The translations under genes and the position numbers were made by a program. From positions 294,718 to 342,209 of the forward strand of contig NZ_BMTO01000002.1 of NCBI RefSeq assembly GCF_014649715.1: 47,492 nt of DNA, in the 5' to 3' direction. Shown in pieces: positions 8,863 to 17,184 of the stretch. Each line of letters begins with the position of its first letter. Positions within the stretch are counted from its first letter, which is position 1. Source of the DNA: Streptomyces lateritius. Lineage in GTDB: Bacteria > Actinomycetota > Actinomycetes > Streptomycetales > Streptomycetaceae. The notes under the pieces were generated by a model. The model was given only the letters and a program-made list of their open reading frames with translations. It was not told the origin of the DNA and ran no database searches.

Positions 8863-10608
8863 GTGGACGCGTCTTCGAAGATCAGAGCCGGGATCGGCGC
8901 CGGGTGGCGGTGGTTCACCGTGCCCGGGATGTGGTCGCGGCGCAGGGCCGCCGGCGAGGCGGTCCTCGCCGTCGTCATGGCGCTGCTGGCCGCCGGGACC
9001 GAGGAACTGCTGGGCGGCGAGGGATGGCAGCTCGCCGGGGTCGCCCTGGCCGCCGCCCTGTTGTCGCTGCTGCGGCGCCGACTGCCCGCGACCGTGCTGG
9101 TCGTCACCGGCACGCTCGCCCCTCTGGTGCCGGGCTTCCTGGTGCTGCTGATCCTCGTCGGCTGGTCGGCGGGGCGTTACGTCGCGGGCGCGGGCCGTGC
9201 GCTGGTGGTGTTCACGGTCGCGTACGTGCTGAACCTCGCGACGACACTGGTCGAGGCCTGGGACCTGCACAGGGTGCTGAGCCTCGCACTCCTGTCGACG
9301 CTGTACTACCTGGCGACGACGCTGGCGCCCGGACTCGCCAACCGCTACTGGACCCAGCGGCGGACCCTGCTGCACGCCCTGCAGGAACGCAACGCCCAGT
9401 TGCTGCGGGAGCGGGCCATGGTGGCCGGGCAGGCGCGGCTTCGGGAGCGGCAGCGCATCGCCCAGGACATGCACGACAGCCTCGGGCACCAACTGGCGCT
9501 GATCTCCGTCCACACCGGAGCACTGGAGGTGGACCGGGAGCTGACCGACCGCCAGCGCGAGGCCGTCGGCGTTTTGCGGAACGCGTCGGTGACCGCGATG
9601 CACGAGCTGCGCGAGGTCGTCGGCATCCTGCGCGACGGGATCGAGGCACCGGCCGAGCCGCCGCACAGGGCCGTGCGCGCGGGCGACGAATCGGGACGGG
9701 CGGCGCGGGGGACCGCAGGTATCGAGGGGCTCGTGGAGGCCGCCCGGTCGGCCGGCACCCAGGTCGAGCTGCGCCGGATCGGGGAGTACCAGCCGCTGCC
9801 GCCGGCCGCCGACCACGCGGCGTACCGGATCGTTCAGGAAGCGCTCACCAACGCCTACAAGCACGCGCCGGGCGCGCTGATCGGTGTGGAGCTGCGGTAC
9901 GAACCGGACTCCTTCGTCGTGGAGATCGTCAACGAGGCGGCCGGTGCGGCGCCGCAGGACGTGGTCAGCGGAGGCCAGGGGCTGACGGGGCTCCACGAGC
10001 GGGCCCGGCTGGTGGGCGGCATGGTGCACACCGGCCCGACCGACGACGGCGGCTTCCGGGTCGCCGGAGTGCTGCCGTACGGGGTCGTCGAAGCAGCGCC
10101 TTTGGTCGATGCGGCCGACGACTTCCGACAGCAGTCGACGGCGCCCGTGGTGCGCCACGGTGGACCGGTCGCAGTCGGACCGGCCGACTGGACGTTCACT
10201 GAGCGGGAGTTGGCGATGGCGTTGCGCGGAGGCGGCAGAAGCAGGAGCGGCGGGGTCGCGCTGGGGTGCGGGATCGCGTTCGCCGCGCTGGTGCTGCTGA
10301 TGGTGGCGGCCGGCTTCGGCATCTACTTCATGGTCGGCTCGTTGAAGGAGGGGATGATCGACCCCGCCCAGTACGACGCGGTGAAGGTCGGCACGGCCGA
10401 GCGGGAGGTCCGCGACAAGCTGCCCTCCGGCGACACGGTCACCACCGCCGGGCTGCACGGCAAGGGGCCCGCGGAGCCCGCCGGATCGAAGTGCCTGGTC
10501 TTGATGTCCTCGGAGATGGGCGACAGCTTCGAGACCGAGCCGGTTTTCCGGTTCTGCTTCAAGGACGGCAAGCTGATCGAGAAGAAGTCGTACGAGGTCA
10601 AGCGGTAG
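8863..10608 (+). CDS. NarL-family sensor histidine kinase with extra C-terminal membrane/ectodomain
   Basis: A 581-residue two-component kinase, start GTG at 8863. Several membrane segments lie in residues 30-155. The HisKA_3 dimerization domain follows, with phospho-acceptor His204 in DMHDSLGHQ, then a HATPase domain with N-box Asn330 (VQEALTNAYKHA) and G-box GGQGLTGLHERA (370-381). This core ends near 405, where most relatives stop. Here a linker leads to a further membrane segment (about 465-490) and a roughly 90-residue tail with Cys544 and Cys565 that should lie outside the cell. The response regulator follows 39 bp later. The signal is unknown; the tail suggests an additional sensory input. 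Confidence 0.92.
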   Translation: MDASSKIRAGIGAGWRWFTVPGMWSRRRAAGEAVLAVVMALLAAGTEELLGGEGWQLAGVALAAALLSLLRRRLPATVLVVTGTLAPLVPGFLVLLILVGWSAGRYVAGAGRALVVFTVAYVLNLATTLVEAWDLHRVLSLALLSTLYYLATTLAPGLANRYWTQRRTLLHALQERNAQLLRERAMVAGQARLRERQRIAQDMHDSLGHQLALISVHTGALEVDRELTDRQREAVGVLRNASVTAMHELREVVGILRDGIEAPAEPPHRAVRAGDESGRAARGTAGIEGLVEAARSAGTQVELRRIGEYQPLPPAADHAAYRIVQEALTNAYKHAPGALIGVELRYEPDSFVVEIVNEAAGAAPQDVVSGGQGLTGLHERARLVGGMVHTGPTDDGGFRVAGVLPYGVVEAAPLVDAADDFRQQSTAPVVRHGGPVAVGPADWTFTERELAMALRGGGRSRSGGVALGCGIAFAALVLLMVAAGFGIYFMVGSLKEGMIDPAQYDAVKVGTAEREVRDKLPSGDTVTTAGLHGKGPAEPAGSKCLVLMSSEMGDSFETEPVFRFCFKDGKLIEKKSYEVKR

Positions 10609-10647
10609 CGCTGGCCCCGCCGTATCGGTAGCCGTGGGGGAGAAGCA

Positions 10648-11307
10648 GTGGCAGGGCAGCGCATCAGGGTCGTGATCGCCGACGACGAGCCGCTGATCAG
10701 AGCGGGGATCCGGATGATCCTCACCTCCGACCAGGAGATCGAGGTGGTGGCGGAGGCGGCGAACGGCCGGGAGGCGGTCGAGCGGGCGCGGACGCACGCC
10801 GCCGACGTCGTGCTGCTCGACATCCAGATGCCGCTGCTCGACGGGCTCTCCGCGCTGCCGGAGCTGCGCAGGGCGGCGCCGGCGGCCCGGGTGATCGTGT
10901 TGACCACCTTCGGGGAGCGGGAGAACGTCCTGCGGGCCCTGGAGCACGGGGGCGCCGGGTTCCTGCTGAAGGACACGGCGCCGGCCGAACTGATCCGGGC
11001 GGTGCGGGCCGCCGCGGCGGGGGACGCCTATCTCTCGCCCGCGGCCACCCGGCACGTGGTGGAGCAGCTGGCCTCGGGCCGGGAGGTGGCGCGTGCCGAG
11101 GAGGCCCGACGGCGGGTGGCGGCACTGAGCGAACGGGAGCGGGAGGTTCTCGCGCTGCTCGGGGAGGGGCTGTCCAACGCGGACGCGGGGCGACGGCTGC
11201 ACATGAGCGAGGCCACGGTGAAGACGTATGTGAGCCGGATCCTGGCGAAGCTGGACTGTGAGAACCGGGTGCAGGCGGCGCTGCTGGCGCGGGACGCCGG
11301 ACTGTAG
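10648..11307 (+). CDS. NarL/LuxR-type response regulator
   Basis: A 219-residue DNA-binding response regulator and cognate partner of the preceding kinase. The receiver domain (about 5-125) has acidic residues Asp12-Asp13, phospho-acceptor Asp58 (LLDIQMP), the Thr in VIVLTTFGE and the conserved Lys in GFLLKDTAP. A C-terminal LuxR helix-turn-helix covers about 153-215 (LSEREREVLALLGEGLSNADAG, then SEATVKTYVSRILAKL). The GTG start at 10648 has GGGGGAG upstream. It converges on the MarR gene with a 37-bp gap and no strong hairpin. Target genes are unknown; the repeats at 8712-8790 are one candidate. Confidence 0.95.
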   Translation: MAGQRIRVVIADDEPLIRAGIRMILTSDQEIEVVAEAANGREAVERARTHAADVVLLDIQMPLLDGLSALPELRRAAPAARVIVLTTFGERENVLRALEHGGAGFLLKDTAPAELIRAVRAAAAGDAYLSPAATRHVVEQLASGREVARAEEARRRVAALSEREREVLALLGEGLSNADAGRRLHMSEATVKTYVSRILAKLDCENRVQAALLARDAGL

Positions 11308-11344
11308 CTCTGTAGGCCGCCCGGGTGGATCCCGCGGGGTCCCG

Positions 11345-11800
11345 TCAGCGGATGGGGCCGGGGAGACCGGCGGTGCCCGCGGCGTTGTAGCGGATCAGAT
11401 AGGCGGCGAACCGCTCCAGGTCCTCGGCCGACCAGTCCTGTAGGCGTTCCTGGTAGGCGGCGAGGCGGCTCGCCTGTGTGGAGGCGAGAAGGTCGTCGCC
11501 CGCCTCCGTCGGGTGCAGGACCTGGACGCGGTGGTCGTCCGGGTCCGGGCGGCGCTCGACCAGACCGAGCTTCTCCAGACCGGCGACCTGCCGGCTGACG
11601 GTGGACTTGTCCAGCAGGTAGTGCGCGGCGAGATCGGTGGCCCGGCAGCCCTGCTTGTCGACGATGTGCGCGAGCAGCGTGTACGAGACGAGCGGCAGCT
11701 CGGGATGGAGCCGGGCCGCCGCGGCACGCGCCCGGCGGGCGAAGGCCGTCAGCTCCCGCTGGATGCTGTCGACGGATGTGTCCCGCGCGCCGTCGGTCAT
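11345..11800 (-). CDS. MarR-family transcriptional regulator
   Basis: A 151-residue winged-helix regulator. The recognition region is RATDLAAHYLLDKSTVSRQV (about 53-72), and the wing contains VERRPDPDDHRVQVL. The ATG at 11800 has GGAG nine bases upstream; the frame is open far beyond it, but that stretch only shadows the opposite gene. It is divergent from the membrane protein at 11894. Two copies of a GTTG-n-CAAC element lie in the 93-bp gap, so autorepression and repression of the neighbour are likely. The ligand is unknown. Confidence 0.92.
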   Translation of the reverse strand: MTDGARDTSVDSIQRELTAFARRARAAAARLHPELPLVSYTLLAHIVDKQGCRATDLAAHYLLDKSTVSRQVAGLEKLGLVERRPDPDDHRVQVLHPTEAGDDLLASTQASRLAAYQERLQDWSAEDLERFAAYLIRYNAAGTAGLPGPIR

Positions 11801-11840
11801 GGTGCGCTCCTCACTGTCGCTCGCGGCCTGTCCCGCTTTG

Positions 11841-11855
11841 GTTGTACAGTACAAC
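11841..11855. promoter_or_regulatory. Palindromic MarR-type operator
   Basis: A perfect 15-bp palindrome, GTTGTACAGTACAAC, lies in the divergent promoter region. A degenerate copy, GTTGTAAAAGCCAAC, begins 24 bp further at 11865. The position between a marR gene and its divergent neighbour makes it the likely operator. Confidence 0.75.
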
Positions 11856-11893
11856 GGTAATTTAGTTGTAAAAGCCAACCAAGGAGCTCGCTC

Positions 11894-12967
11894 GTGTCCA
11901 CAGGACTGAACCCCGCAGGCCGGAACTCGGCACGACCGCACTCCCCGAGCGCGTTGCGGCACGTCCTCGGGCACCTGCTCACCCCCCTGCTCATGTGCAT
12001 CGGCATGGGAATCGCCTACCTCGGCGCCTTCCACGCCCCCGCACCCCACGACCTGCGCGTCGACGTCGTCGGCTCCGGCCCCACCGCCCAGGTGCTCGCC
12101 CAGACCCTCCACGACAAGGGCGACGGCGCCCTCGACGTCCGCACCGCCGCCGACCGCGAGACCGCCGTCTCCGCGCTGCTCGACCGCTCCAGCTTCGGCG
12201 CCTACCTGCCCGGCCCCCGGCCCGAGCTGCTCGTCGCCTCGGCCTCCTCCGACACCAGCGCCATGGCCGTCGAAAAGGTCTTCACCAAGGTCGCCGCGGA
12301 CCAGGGCGCACCGCTGAAGGTGACCGACGTCGCCCCCGTCTCGGCCGGCGACCCCACCGGACAGGGCATCTTCTTCCTGCTCGTCGCCCTCAGCATCGGT
12401 TCCTACGCCTCCGTCGCCGTGATCGCGGGCGCCGGCGCCGTCCTCCCCCTGCGCGTCCGCGCACTCCTCGCCGCCGGAACGTCCCTCGTCGTCAGCCTGA
12501 TCGGCACCATCTTCGCCGGACCGATGTTCCACCTCGTCGACCACGGACTCGGCGGACTGTGGGCCCTGTCCTGGCTGTACGCGGCCGGCATCCTCCTCAT
12601 CGGCGTCGGACTCCACACCTACCTGCGCCGCTGGACCACCCTCGGCGTGATGGTCCTGTTCGTCATGCTCAACTTCACCAGCTCCGGCGGCATCTACCGC
12701 CCCGAACTCCAGCCCGGTTTCTTCGGCTCCCTCCACGCCTTCTGGAACGGCGCAGGTTTCGTCGAAGGCGTCCGCGGCCACGTGTACTTCGACGGCACCG
12801 GACTCGGCCGGCACACCCTGGTCCTCGCCCTCTGGCTCCTCGCCGGCCTCGCCCTGACCGCCGCCGCCGGCCTCACCGAGGCACACCGCCGACGGCCCGC
12901 CCTGACGACCGGGACCGCCAGCGAGAAGGAGGAGGAAGAGGAGATCGAGGAAGCCGTCGGCGTCTAG
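11894..12967 (+). CDS. YhgE/ABC-2-like integral membrane protein
   Basis: A 357-residue membrane protein; GTG start with AAGGAG eight bases upstream. The topology is one membrane segment (about 28-46), an extracytoplasmic loop of about 110 residues, then five membrane segments (about 159-182, 188-211, 221-241, 247-265, 307-326) and an acidic C-terminal tail (EKEEEEEIEE). This 1+5 layout is that of YhgE/Pip and ABC-2 permease-like proteins. No ATPase gene is adjacent. Divergence from the MarR gene across a shared palindrome suggests an inducible export or envelope-stress function. The substrate cannot be read from the sequence. Confidence 0.85.
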   Translation: MSTGLNPAGRNSARPHSPSALRHVLGHLLTPLLMCIGMGIAYLGAFHAPAPHDLRVDVVGSGPTAQVLAQTLHDKGDGALDVRTAADRETAVSALLDRSSFGAYLPGPRPELLVASASSDTSAMAVEKVFTKVAADQGAPLKVTDVAPVSAGDPTGQGIFFLLVALSIGSYASVAVIAGAGAVLPLRVRALLAAGTSLVVSLIGTIFAGPMFHLVDHGLGGLWALSWLYAAGILLIGVGLHTYLRRWTTLGVMVLFVMLNFTSSGGIYRPELQPGFFGSLHAFWNGAGFVEGVRGHVYFDGTGLGRHTLVLALWLLAGLALTAAAGLTEAHRRRPALTTGTASEKEEEEEIEEAVGV

Positions 12968-12999
12968 AAGGGGTGACGTAGTTTTCCCCGAACCGCAGG

Positions 13000-13008
13000 T
13001 TGTCCACA
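13000..13008 (+). other. DnaA box (TTGTCCACA)
   Basis: Exact match to the Streptomyces-type DnaA box in the 126-bp gap before the DUF2252 gene. Part of a set of similar intergenic boxes in this window. Confidence 0.55.
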
Positions 13009-13093
13009 GGGGCAGACGGGCCGCCGGGCCCGGCTGTACCGTCATGCCCAGTTGATGTTGGACAGCGTCGTACGAGTCGGGGGAGGACGTCCC

Positions 13094-14542
13094 ATGGGCG
13101 AGATCGCGGCAGCGGTACCAGAACAGCGGAGTACCGGACACGCGCGCATTCCGCACGTGCCCGGATTCGCGAAGCGAGCCCCCGCCGGGGCCACCGACTC
13201 CCCCAAGGAACGCGGCAAAGCCCTGCGCGGACGAGTCCCCCGCTCCACCCACGACACCCTGTCACTCGCCGCCGACCGGCCCGACGCCGTACGCGCCGTC
13301 GAGGAGTCGAGCCGCGACCGGGTACCGGAGCTGGCACCGATACGCGTCGGAAGAATGACCGTGAGCCCCTTCGCGTTCCTGCGCGGCTCCGCCGGGCTCA
13401 TGGCCCACGATCTCGTCGGCTCCCCTGTCACCGGCGTCGGCGCCCAGATATGCGGCGACGCACACGCGGCGAACTTCGGCCTCTACGGCGACGCCCGCGG
13501 GCGGCTCGTCATCGACCTCAACGATTTCGACGAGACCGTCGTCGGCCCCTGGGAATGGGACCTCAAGCGTCTGGCCACCTCCCTCGTCCTCGCCGGCCGT
13601 GAAACCGGCGCGAGCGAGGACACCTGCCGGGCCGCGGCCTTCGACACCGTGGGCGCCTACCGGCGCACCATGCGGCTGCTCGCCCGCCTCCCCGCCCTCG
13701 ACGCCTGGAACGCCATCGCCGACGAGGAACTCGTCTCCCACACCGACGCCCGCGACCTGCTCGGCACCCTCGAACGCGTCTCGGAGAAAGCCCGGAACAA
13801 CACCAGCGCCCGGTTCGCCGCCCGGTCGACCGAGTCCGTCACCGACACCGAAGGCGGAGGCCGCCGGTTCGTCGACGCACCCCCGGTACTGCGCCGTGTC
13901 CCCGACGAGGAAGCGGCGGCGGTCACCGCCTCCCTCGGCGCGTACCTGAAGACCGTGTCGGAGGACCGGCTGCCGCTGCTCGCGCGGTACGCCGTCCACG
14001 ACGTCGCCTTCCGCGTCGTCGGCACCGGCAGCGTCGGCACGCGTTCCTACGTCGTCCTGCTGCTCGACCACCGGGGCGAGCCGCTGGTCCTCCAGGTGAA
14101 GGAGGCACGGCCCTCCGCCCTGCTCCCCCACCTTCCGGCCGTCGGCTTCCCCGACGCCGCCCCGGACCACGAGGGGCGGCGAGTGGTCATGGGCCAGAAG
14201 CGGATGCAGGTCGTCAGCGACATCCTCCTGGGCTGGACGACGGTGGACGGGCGCCCCTTCCAGGTGCGTCAGTTCCGCAACCGCAAGGGCAGCGTCGACG
14301 CCACCGCCCTCACGCCCGACCAGCTCGACGACTACGGGCGCATGACCGGCGCACTGCTGGCCCGCGCCCACGCCCACAGCGCCGACCCGCGGCTGATAGC
14401 CGGCTACTGCGGCAAGAACGAGGAACTGGACGAGGCGATCGCCGCCTTCGCCGTGGCATACGCGGACCGCACCACGGCGGACCACACCGACCTGGTGAAG
14501 GCGGTGAACAACGGCCGGATACCGGCCGAGCGGGGCGTGTGA
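13094..14542 (+). CDS. DUF2252 family protein
   Basis: A 482-residue protein whose motifs resemble the kinase-like (aminoglycoside/HipA-type) fold: GDAHAANFG begins at residue 121 and NDFDET has Asp144, both candidates for catalytic and metal-binding loops. The region VLQVKEARPSAL (about 335-346) could hold a nucleotide-contacting Lys. I placed the start at the ATG at 13094, which has GGGAGG upstream; a TTG at 13052 in the same frame lacks a ribosome site. The family is common in actinobacteria and has no established biochemical role. It stands alone as a transcription unit. Confidence 0.85.
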   Translation: MGEIAAAVPEQRSTGHARIPHVPGFAKRAPAGATDSPKERGKALRGRVPRSTHDTLSLAADRPDAVRAVEESSRDRVPELAPIRVGRMTVSPFAFLRGSAGLMAHDLVGSPVTGVGAQICGDAHAANFGLYGDARGRLVIDLNDFDETVVGPWEWDLKRLATSLVLAGRETGASEDTCRAAAFDTVGAYRRTMRLLARLPALDAWNAIADEELVSHTDARDLLGTLERVSEKARNNTSARFAARSTESVTDTEGGGRRFVDAPPVLRRVPDEEAAAVTASLGAYLKTVSEDRLPLLARYAVHDVAFRVVGTGSVGTRSYVVLLLDHRGEPLVLQVKEARPSALLPHLPAVGFPDAAPDHEGRRVVMGQKRMQVVSDILLGWTTVDGRPFQVRQFRNRKGSVDATALTPDQLDDYGRMTGALLARAHAHSADPRLIAGYCGKNEELDEAIAAFAVAYADRTTADHTDLVKAVNNGRIPAERGV

Positions 14543-14596
14543 CGGCCGACGGCAGCTGATGCCTGCCGCCTGCCACCACGCCGCGCCGACGAACAC

Positions 14597-14629
14597 GGGG
14601 GATGGGGCGGGGGGAGGGAGGGGGGAGGG
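14597..14629 (+). other. G-run cluster (potential G-quadruplex) before J-domain gene
   Basis: Six runs of three or more G lie in 33 bases (GGGGG, GGGG, GGGGGG, GGG, GGGGGG, GGG), separated by one or two bases, and end 27 bp before the GTG start of the next gene. This is a classic quadruplex-forming pattern on the coding strand, although purine-rich DNA of this base composition makes chance occurrence possible. Confidence 0.45.
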
Positions 14630-14656
14630 CCCCCCGGGGGATCGTAGGCTGGTGGG

Positions 14657-15523
14657 GTGACGAGCCGGAGCGAGGACGTGGACGTGGACCAGGGCGCGGA
14701 CCGGGGTGCCGGCGCGGAGGGTGCCGCCACGGGCGGTGGGCCCGGAGGCGAGCGGCCCGAGGCGCGGCTGGAGAAGGCCGTGCGGGTGGCCGAGCAGGCG
14801 CTGATCGAGTTCGAGATCGCGTTGGAGACCTTCCGGGTGGAGGTGGACAACTTCTCCCGGCTGCACCACCAGAAGCTCGGCCCCATGTACGCGCGGCTCG
14901 ACGAGCTGGACGCGCAGATCGCCGAGGCACGGGCCGCCCGGAGCGGGGATCCGGAGGATCTGCGGCGGGCGCAGGAGGCGCGGGCGGGCGTCATGCCGAT
15001 GCCGGGCGTCGAGGAGCTGTTCCACGACTGGATCGACTCCGAAGGGCTGTCCCCCGAGGCCGCCGCGATGCTGACCGGGCAGTCGGTGCAGCCGCCCAAG
15101 CGGGTCCGGCCGAGCGAGGAGGCCCGCAAGCTGTATCGCGAGCTGGCCCGTAAGGCGCACCCGGACCTGGCGCGGGACGAGGACGAGCGGAAGCGGCGTG
15201 AGGAGTTCATCACGCGGGTGAACGCGGCGTACGCACGCGGTGACGCCGGGCTGCTGCGGGAGCTGTCGGCCGAGTGGGCGGCCGGTCCGGTGCCCGAGAA
15301 GGAGCCGCTCAGCGAGAGCGAGGAGCTGTACGCGCGGCTCGAGTGGCTGTCGCACCGTAAGGAGCTGCTGACCGTGGTGGCCCGGGAGCTGGAGGAGAGC
15401 GCGATCGGCGCGATGCTGCGGATGGCGCCGGACGACCCGGACAGGCTCCTGGAGGAGATCGCCGAGCAGCTTCTCGCGCAGGTCTCCGAGCGGGAAGCGG
15501 AGCTGTCCGCGCTGGTGCAGTAG
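14657..15523 (+). CDS. J-domain-containing protein
   Basis: A 288-residue soluble protein. Residues 1-38 are Gly/Ala/Asp-rich, 39-110 are strongly helical and probably coiled coil (EQALIEFEIALETFRVEVDN), and about 155-205 form a J domain with the HPD motif at 168-170 (ARKAHPDLARDEDERKRREEF...NAAYA). The C-terminal part is again helical. It should stimulate the ATPase of a DnaK-type chaperone, the coiled coil selecting the client; the client is unknown. The GTG at 14657 was taken as start; the usual ribosome site is obscured by the G-rich leader. The next gene follows after 42 bp that include a T7 run. Confidence 0.85.
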   Translation: MTSRSEDVDVDQGADRGAGAEGAATGGGPGGERPEARLEKAVRVAEQALIEFEIALETFRVEVDNFSRLHHQKLGPMYARLDELDAQIAEARAARSGDPEDLRRAQEARAGVMPMPGVEELFHDWIDSEGLSPEAAAMLTGQSVQPPKRVRPSEEARKLYRELARKAHPDLARDEDERKRREEFITRVNAAYARGDAGLLRELSAEWAAGPVPEKEPLSESEELYARLEWLSHRKELLTVVARELEESAIGAMLRMAPDDPDRLLEEIAEQLLAQVSEREAELSALVQ

Positions 15524-15565
15524 GTTTTTTTCGAAGAGCGGTTCCGACGAGAGAAGGCCTGTCCC

Positions 15566-15910
15566 ATGAATTTCGCCCCGCTGCCCTCGGTGGACGTGGC
15601 CTCCGTGCCGGCCGATGCCCTGGTGCTGGACGTCCGGGAGGACGACGAGTGGGCGGCCGGTCACGTCGAGGGCGCGCTGCATGTGCCGATGAGCGACTTC
15701 GTGGCGCGCTTCGGTGAGGTGACGGAGGCGGTGGCCGAGGGTCGCCGTGCCTTTGTGATGTGCCGGGTCGGTGGCCGTTCGGCGCAGGTGACGCAGTACC
15801 TGGTGCAGCAGGGGATCGACGCGGTGAACGTCGACGGCGGCATGCTGGCCTGGGACGGCGCCGGGCGTCCGATGGTGACGGAGAGCGGCAGCCCGGCCTT
15901 CGTCCTCTGA
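15566..15910 (+). CDS. Rhodanese-like sulfurtransferase
   Basis: A 114-residue single rhodanese domain. The active-site loop is CRVGGRS with Cys66, preceded by the conserved LDVREDDEWAAGHVEGA (about 21-37) and followed by the C-terminal NVDGGMLAWDGAGRPM. Such small proteins carry a persulfide for sulfur transfer or sulfide handling. The ATG at 15566 has GAGAAGG upstream. It ends 10 bp from the convergent acyl-CoA dehydrogenase with no hairpin between. Confidence 0.93.
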   Translation: MNFAPLPSVDVASVPADALVLDVREDDEWAAGHVEGALHVPMSDFVARFGEVTEAVAEGRRAFVMCRVGGRSAQVTQYLVQQGIDAVNVDGGMLAWDGAGRPMVTESGSPAFVL

Positions 15911-15920
15911 TCAGGTTCTT

Positions 15921-17063
15921 CTAGGCGAGTGGGTGGGCGGCCAGCAGGTCGCCCAATGCTTCCTCGTGGGCCGGGGCGGGGCCGAGGGCGAGTTCGAGCT
16001 GCTTGGCCCAGGCGTGGTAGCGGTGCAGGGGGTGGCCGGTGTCGGCGCCGATGCCGCCGTGGAGGTGCTGCGCGGTCTGCACCACGCGGCGTACGCCTTC
16101 CGATGCCCAGATCTTGGCGACGGCGATGTCCGCGGCGGGGGGTAGCGGTCCGTCGGCTCCGGTGCTGATGCGCCAGGCGGCCTGCCAGAGGGTGACTTCC
16201 ATGGCGCGCAGGTCGATGTAGCGGTCGGCGGCCTGGACGGCGACTGCCTGGAAGGTGGCCACGGGGTGGCCGAACTGCTCGCGTTTTCCGGTGTACCGGC
16301 TGGTCATGGTGAGGACGTTCTCGCCGAGGCCGAGGGCGAGGGCGCAGGTCCCGGTAGTGAGGACGCCGCGGAGCCATTCCCAGGCGCCGTCGGCGGTGAT
16401 GACGTCGTCGTCGGTGAGGCGTACGGAGTCGAGGTGGAGTTCGGCGAGGAGTTCTCCGCTGGTGGAGTACTGCTCGGCCAGGGTGAGGCCCGGATGGGTG
16501 CGGGGGACCAGGGCGAGGACGGTGTGTCCTTCGGAGGTGTGGGCGGGGACGGCGATGCGGTCGGCGGCGTGTGCCCAGGGGACGGCGCTCTGGAGGCCGT
16601 CGAGGGTCCAGCCGGTGCCGTCGCTGCCGTCGCGGTGGGCGGTGACGGCGAGTTCGGCGGGGTCGTGTCCGCTGCGGCCGTTGGAGGCGGCGGTGAGGAC
16701 GAGTTCGCCGCGGCCGACGCCCGGGAGCAGGGAGGCGGCGGTGTGGGCGTCGGCGTACCGCTGGACGGTCATGGCGACCGCGCTGGTTTCCAGGAGGGGT
16801 ACGCGGGCGAGGACGCGGGCGGATTCGCGCAGGACGAGGCAGAGCGCGATGGTGTCGAGGCCGGCGCCGCCGTGTTCGGGGGCGAGGGCCAGGCCGAGGA
16901 GGTCGGCGGCGGCGAGGCGGGACCAGAGCGGTCGGTCGAAGTCGTCGGCGACGGCGCCGGGGGTGAGCGCGGGGCTCGGTACGCCGTCGGGCGGGACGTC
17001 GGAGAAGATCGCTCGGGCTGCCTCGACGGCCGCCTGCTGTTCCTCGGTGAAGGTGAAGTCCAC
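15921..17063 (-). CDS. Acyl-CoA dehydrogenase family protein
   Basis: A 380-residue flavin-dependent dehydrogenase. The N-terminal helical domain begins MDFTFTEEQQAAVEAARAIF, and the middle beta domain includes SDGTGWTLDGLQSAVPWAHAADRI. The C-terminal domain has QFGHPVATFQAVAVQAADRY and HLHGGIGADTGHPLHRYHAW, signatures of the actinobacterial FadE group linked to sterol and other catabolism. GTG start with GGGAGGG seven bases upstream. The promoter region contains a KstR-like palindrome and a TetR-like inverted repeat. It lies downstream of paaE in the same direction but with its own regulatory region. The substrate is not determined by the sequence. Confidence 0.9.
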   Translation of the reverse strand: MDFTFTEEQQAAVEAARAIFSDVPPDGVPSPALTPGAVADDFDRPLWSRLAAADLLGLALAPEHGGAGLDTIALCLVLRESARVLARVPLLETSAVAMTVQRYADAHTAASLLPGVGRGELVLTAASNGRSGHDPAELAVTAHRDGSDGTGWTLDGLQSAVPWAHAADRIAVPAHTSEGHTVLALVPRTHPGLTLAEQYSTSGELLAELHLDSVRLTDDDVITADGAWEWLRGVLTTGTCALALGLGENVLTMTSRYTGKREQFGHPVATFQAVAVQAADRYIDLRAMEVTLWQAAWRISTGADGPLPPAADIAVAKIWASEGVRRVVQTAQHLHGGIGADTGHPLHRYHAWAKQLELALGPAPAHEEALGDLLAAHPLA

Positions 17064-17094
17064 AGCCGTGCCCTCCCGTTGGTGCTGTTTCCGC

Positions 17095-17126
17095 CTTGAC
17101 GATCCGGCGTCTGACGGATCGTCAAG
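17095..17126. promoter_or_regulatory. Inverted repeat CTTGACGATCCG-n8-CGGATCGTCAAG
   Basis: Perfect 12-bp arms separated by eight bases, 32 bp upstream of the acyl-CoA dehydrogenase start. It includes the smaller palindrome TGACG-GAT-CGTCA (17112-17124), typical of TetR-family operators near acyl-CoA genes. It could also fold as a terminator for the paa operon, which ends just upstream. Confidence 0.6.
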
Positions 17127-17127
17127 A

Positions 17128-17141
17128 TAGAACAGGTTCTA
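17128..17141. promoter_or_regulatory. KstR-like operator TAGAACAGGTTCTA
   Basis: This 14-bp palindrome fits the KstR consensus TnnAACnnGTTnnA at every defined position. It sits 64 bp upstream of the acyl-CoA dehydrogenase start, beside the inverted repeat at 17095-17126. KstR is the TetR-type repressor of sterol catabolism genes in actinobacteria; its action here is inferred. Confidence 0.6.
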
Positions 17142-17184
17142 GGGGAAGGGAATGGCCGCGCAGGGCTTCCGGTGCCGCCGGGTG

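Noticed and set aside
15525..15531. T7 run between J-domain and rhodanese genes
   Set aside because: No stem precedes it, so it is not a convincing intrinsic terminator; noted only as unusual in this DNA.
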